From Candidatus Saccharimonadota bacterium (GTDB lineage: Bacteria > Patescibacteriota > Saccharimonadia > Saccharimonadales > Saccharimonadaceae), in assembly GCA_020428265.1 (NCBI GenBank), contig JAGQND010000006.1:1-20949 (forward strand): a stretch of 20,949 nt of DNA. Reading direction: 5' to 3'. Position 1 is the first letter of the stretch. Each line of letters starts with the position of its first letter. Shown piece by piece: positions 20,682-20,949 of the stretch. The notes under the pieces were generated by a model. It searched no databases. It worked only from the letters and a program-made list of their open reading frames with translations, and was not told where the DNA came from. The translations under genes were made by a program, and so were the position numbers.

Positions 20682-20949
20682 TTACTTCGCCGCTTCAATA
20701 AGACCACTAAATAACGGATGCGCGCGGTCGGGGCGGGAGCGGAATTCTGGGTGGGCTTGAGTGGCTACGAAGTAGCTACACGCCGGTGCTTCTACGTATT
20801 CTACCAGCTTACCGTCGGGCGAGGTACCGCTAATTTGCAGTCCACCCTGCTCTATTTGCTCACGAAATGCCTGGTTTACCTCATAGCGGTGGCGGTGACG
20901 CTCTACTACGCTAGTACTGCCGTATAATTTCTCGGCCAAGCTACCCTCT
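20682..20949 (-). CDS. pyrG: CTP synthase, C-terminal fragment
   Basis: The last 89 codons are in the window; the gene enters from the right edge. CTP synthase aminates UTP to CTP with glutamine-derived ammonia. The visible part is the end of the class I glutamine amidotransferase domain: ERHRHRYEVN with the signature HRHRYE, followed by LQISGTSPDGKLVEYVE, and QAHPEFRSRP, which carries the His and Glu of the Cys-His-Glu triad; the Cys is outside the window. It ends FSGLIEAAK, as is usual. The GC-rich RNA region lies directly downstream in the same direction with no terminator seen between. Confidence 0.93.
   Translation of the reverse strand, partial: EGSLAEKLYGSTSVVERHRHRYEVNQAFREQIEQGGLQISGTSPDGKLVEYVEAPACSYFVATQAHPEFRSRPDRAHPLFSGLIEAAK

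Noticed and set aside
20366..20707. 113-residue minus-strand frame and a 73-residue plus-strand frame over the GC-rich region.
   Set aside because: Low-complexity Arg/Ala/Pro/Ser translations, overlap with the pyrG end, no start signals. They are by-products of high G+C.
1..20949. Alternative genetic code with UGA as Gly, as in some CPR lineages.
   Set aside because: UGA ends mutM and orn at the expected places, and no in-frame UGA is needed in any gene.
1..20949. CRISPR arrays, tRNAs, insertion sequences.
   Set aside because: No regularly spaced repeats, cloverleaf with T-arm consensus, transposase or terminal inverted repeats were seen.

Overview
The window looks like chromosomal DNA of a Patescibacteria/CPR bacterium, most likely a Saccharibacterium (TM7). 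This is an inference from the tightly packed housekeeping genes, trimmed family members (TruB without its PUA domain), a DHH-fold protein that has lost its catalytic motif, an S20 protein with a Lys/Ala/Pro tail, and a DnaG without zinc ligands. UGA is used as a normal stop (mutM, orn), which argues against the UGA-recoding CPR lineages. No tRNA, rRNA, CRISPR array or insertion sequence was recognised.

Layout, left to right. (1) 1-1169, minus strand: start of a GT39 protein mannosyltransferase at the window edge, then rpsO and truB. (2) 1192-1875, plus: a PIG-L/LmbE deacetylase divergent from truB, sharing one palindromic -10 box with it. (3) 1888-3993, minus: a 701-residue protein with a degenerate DHH core between disordered arms; then rpsT on the plus strand with its terminator. 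(4) 4679-7699, minus: a 210-residue membrane-anchored protein, then HAD hydrolase, mutM and holA, the last three joined by short overlaps. (5) polA (minus) divergent from an UppS-like prenyltransferase and a P-loop kinase (plus). (6) 11699-13280, minus: an AT-rich accessory module made of a promoter, a structured leader RNA with an intrinsic terminator, a two-TM membrane protein and a HEPN-domain protein. (7) 13330-16061, minus: dnaG-rpoD, divergent from a Pro-rich single-pass membrane protein. (8) 16950-20038, minus: argS, mscL, and orn-yjbR, the last two overlapping by 4 bases. (9) 20065-20949, minus: C-terminal end of pyrG, a 310-bp GC-rich structured non-coding region, and a 60-residue acidic protein.

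Expression. Most genes that begin a transcription unit have a sigma70-type -10 box only 6-9 bases before the start codon, which predicts leaderless mRNAs. Genes inside operons, and a few with real leaders (rpsT, mscL, the DHH-like gene, the membrane/HEPN pair), have Shine-Dalgarno sequences or stop/start overlaps instead. I used the -10 positions to choose starts.

Most interesting: the leader RNA ahead of the membrane-HEPN pair. A loop in it can form a 12-bp helix with the 3' arm of the downstream terminator, a plausible attenuation switch in front of a putative HEPN RNase. Next are the unassigned GC-rich RNA-like region near 20.5 kb, the DHH pseudoenzyme, and the DnaG zinc-site loss.
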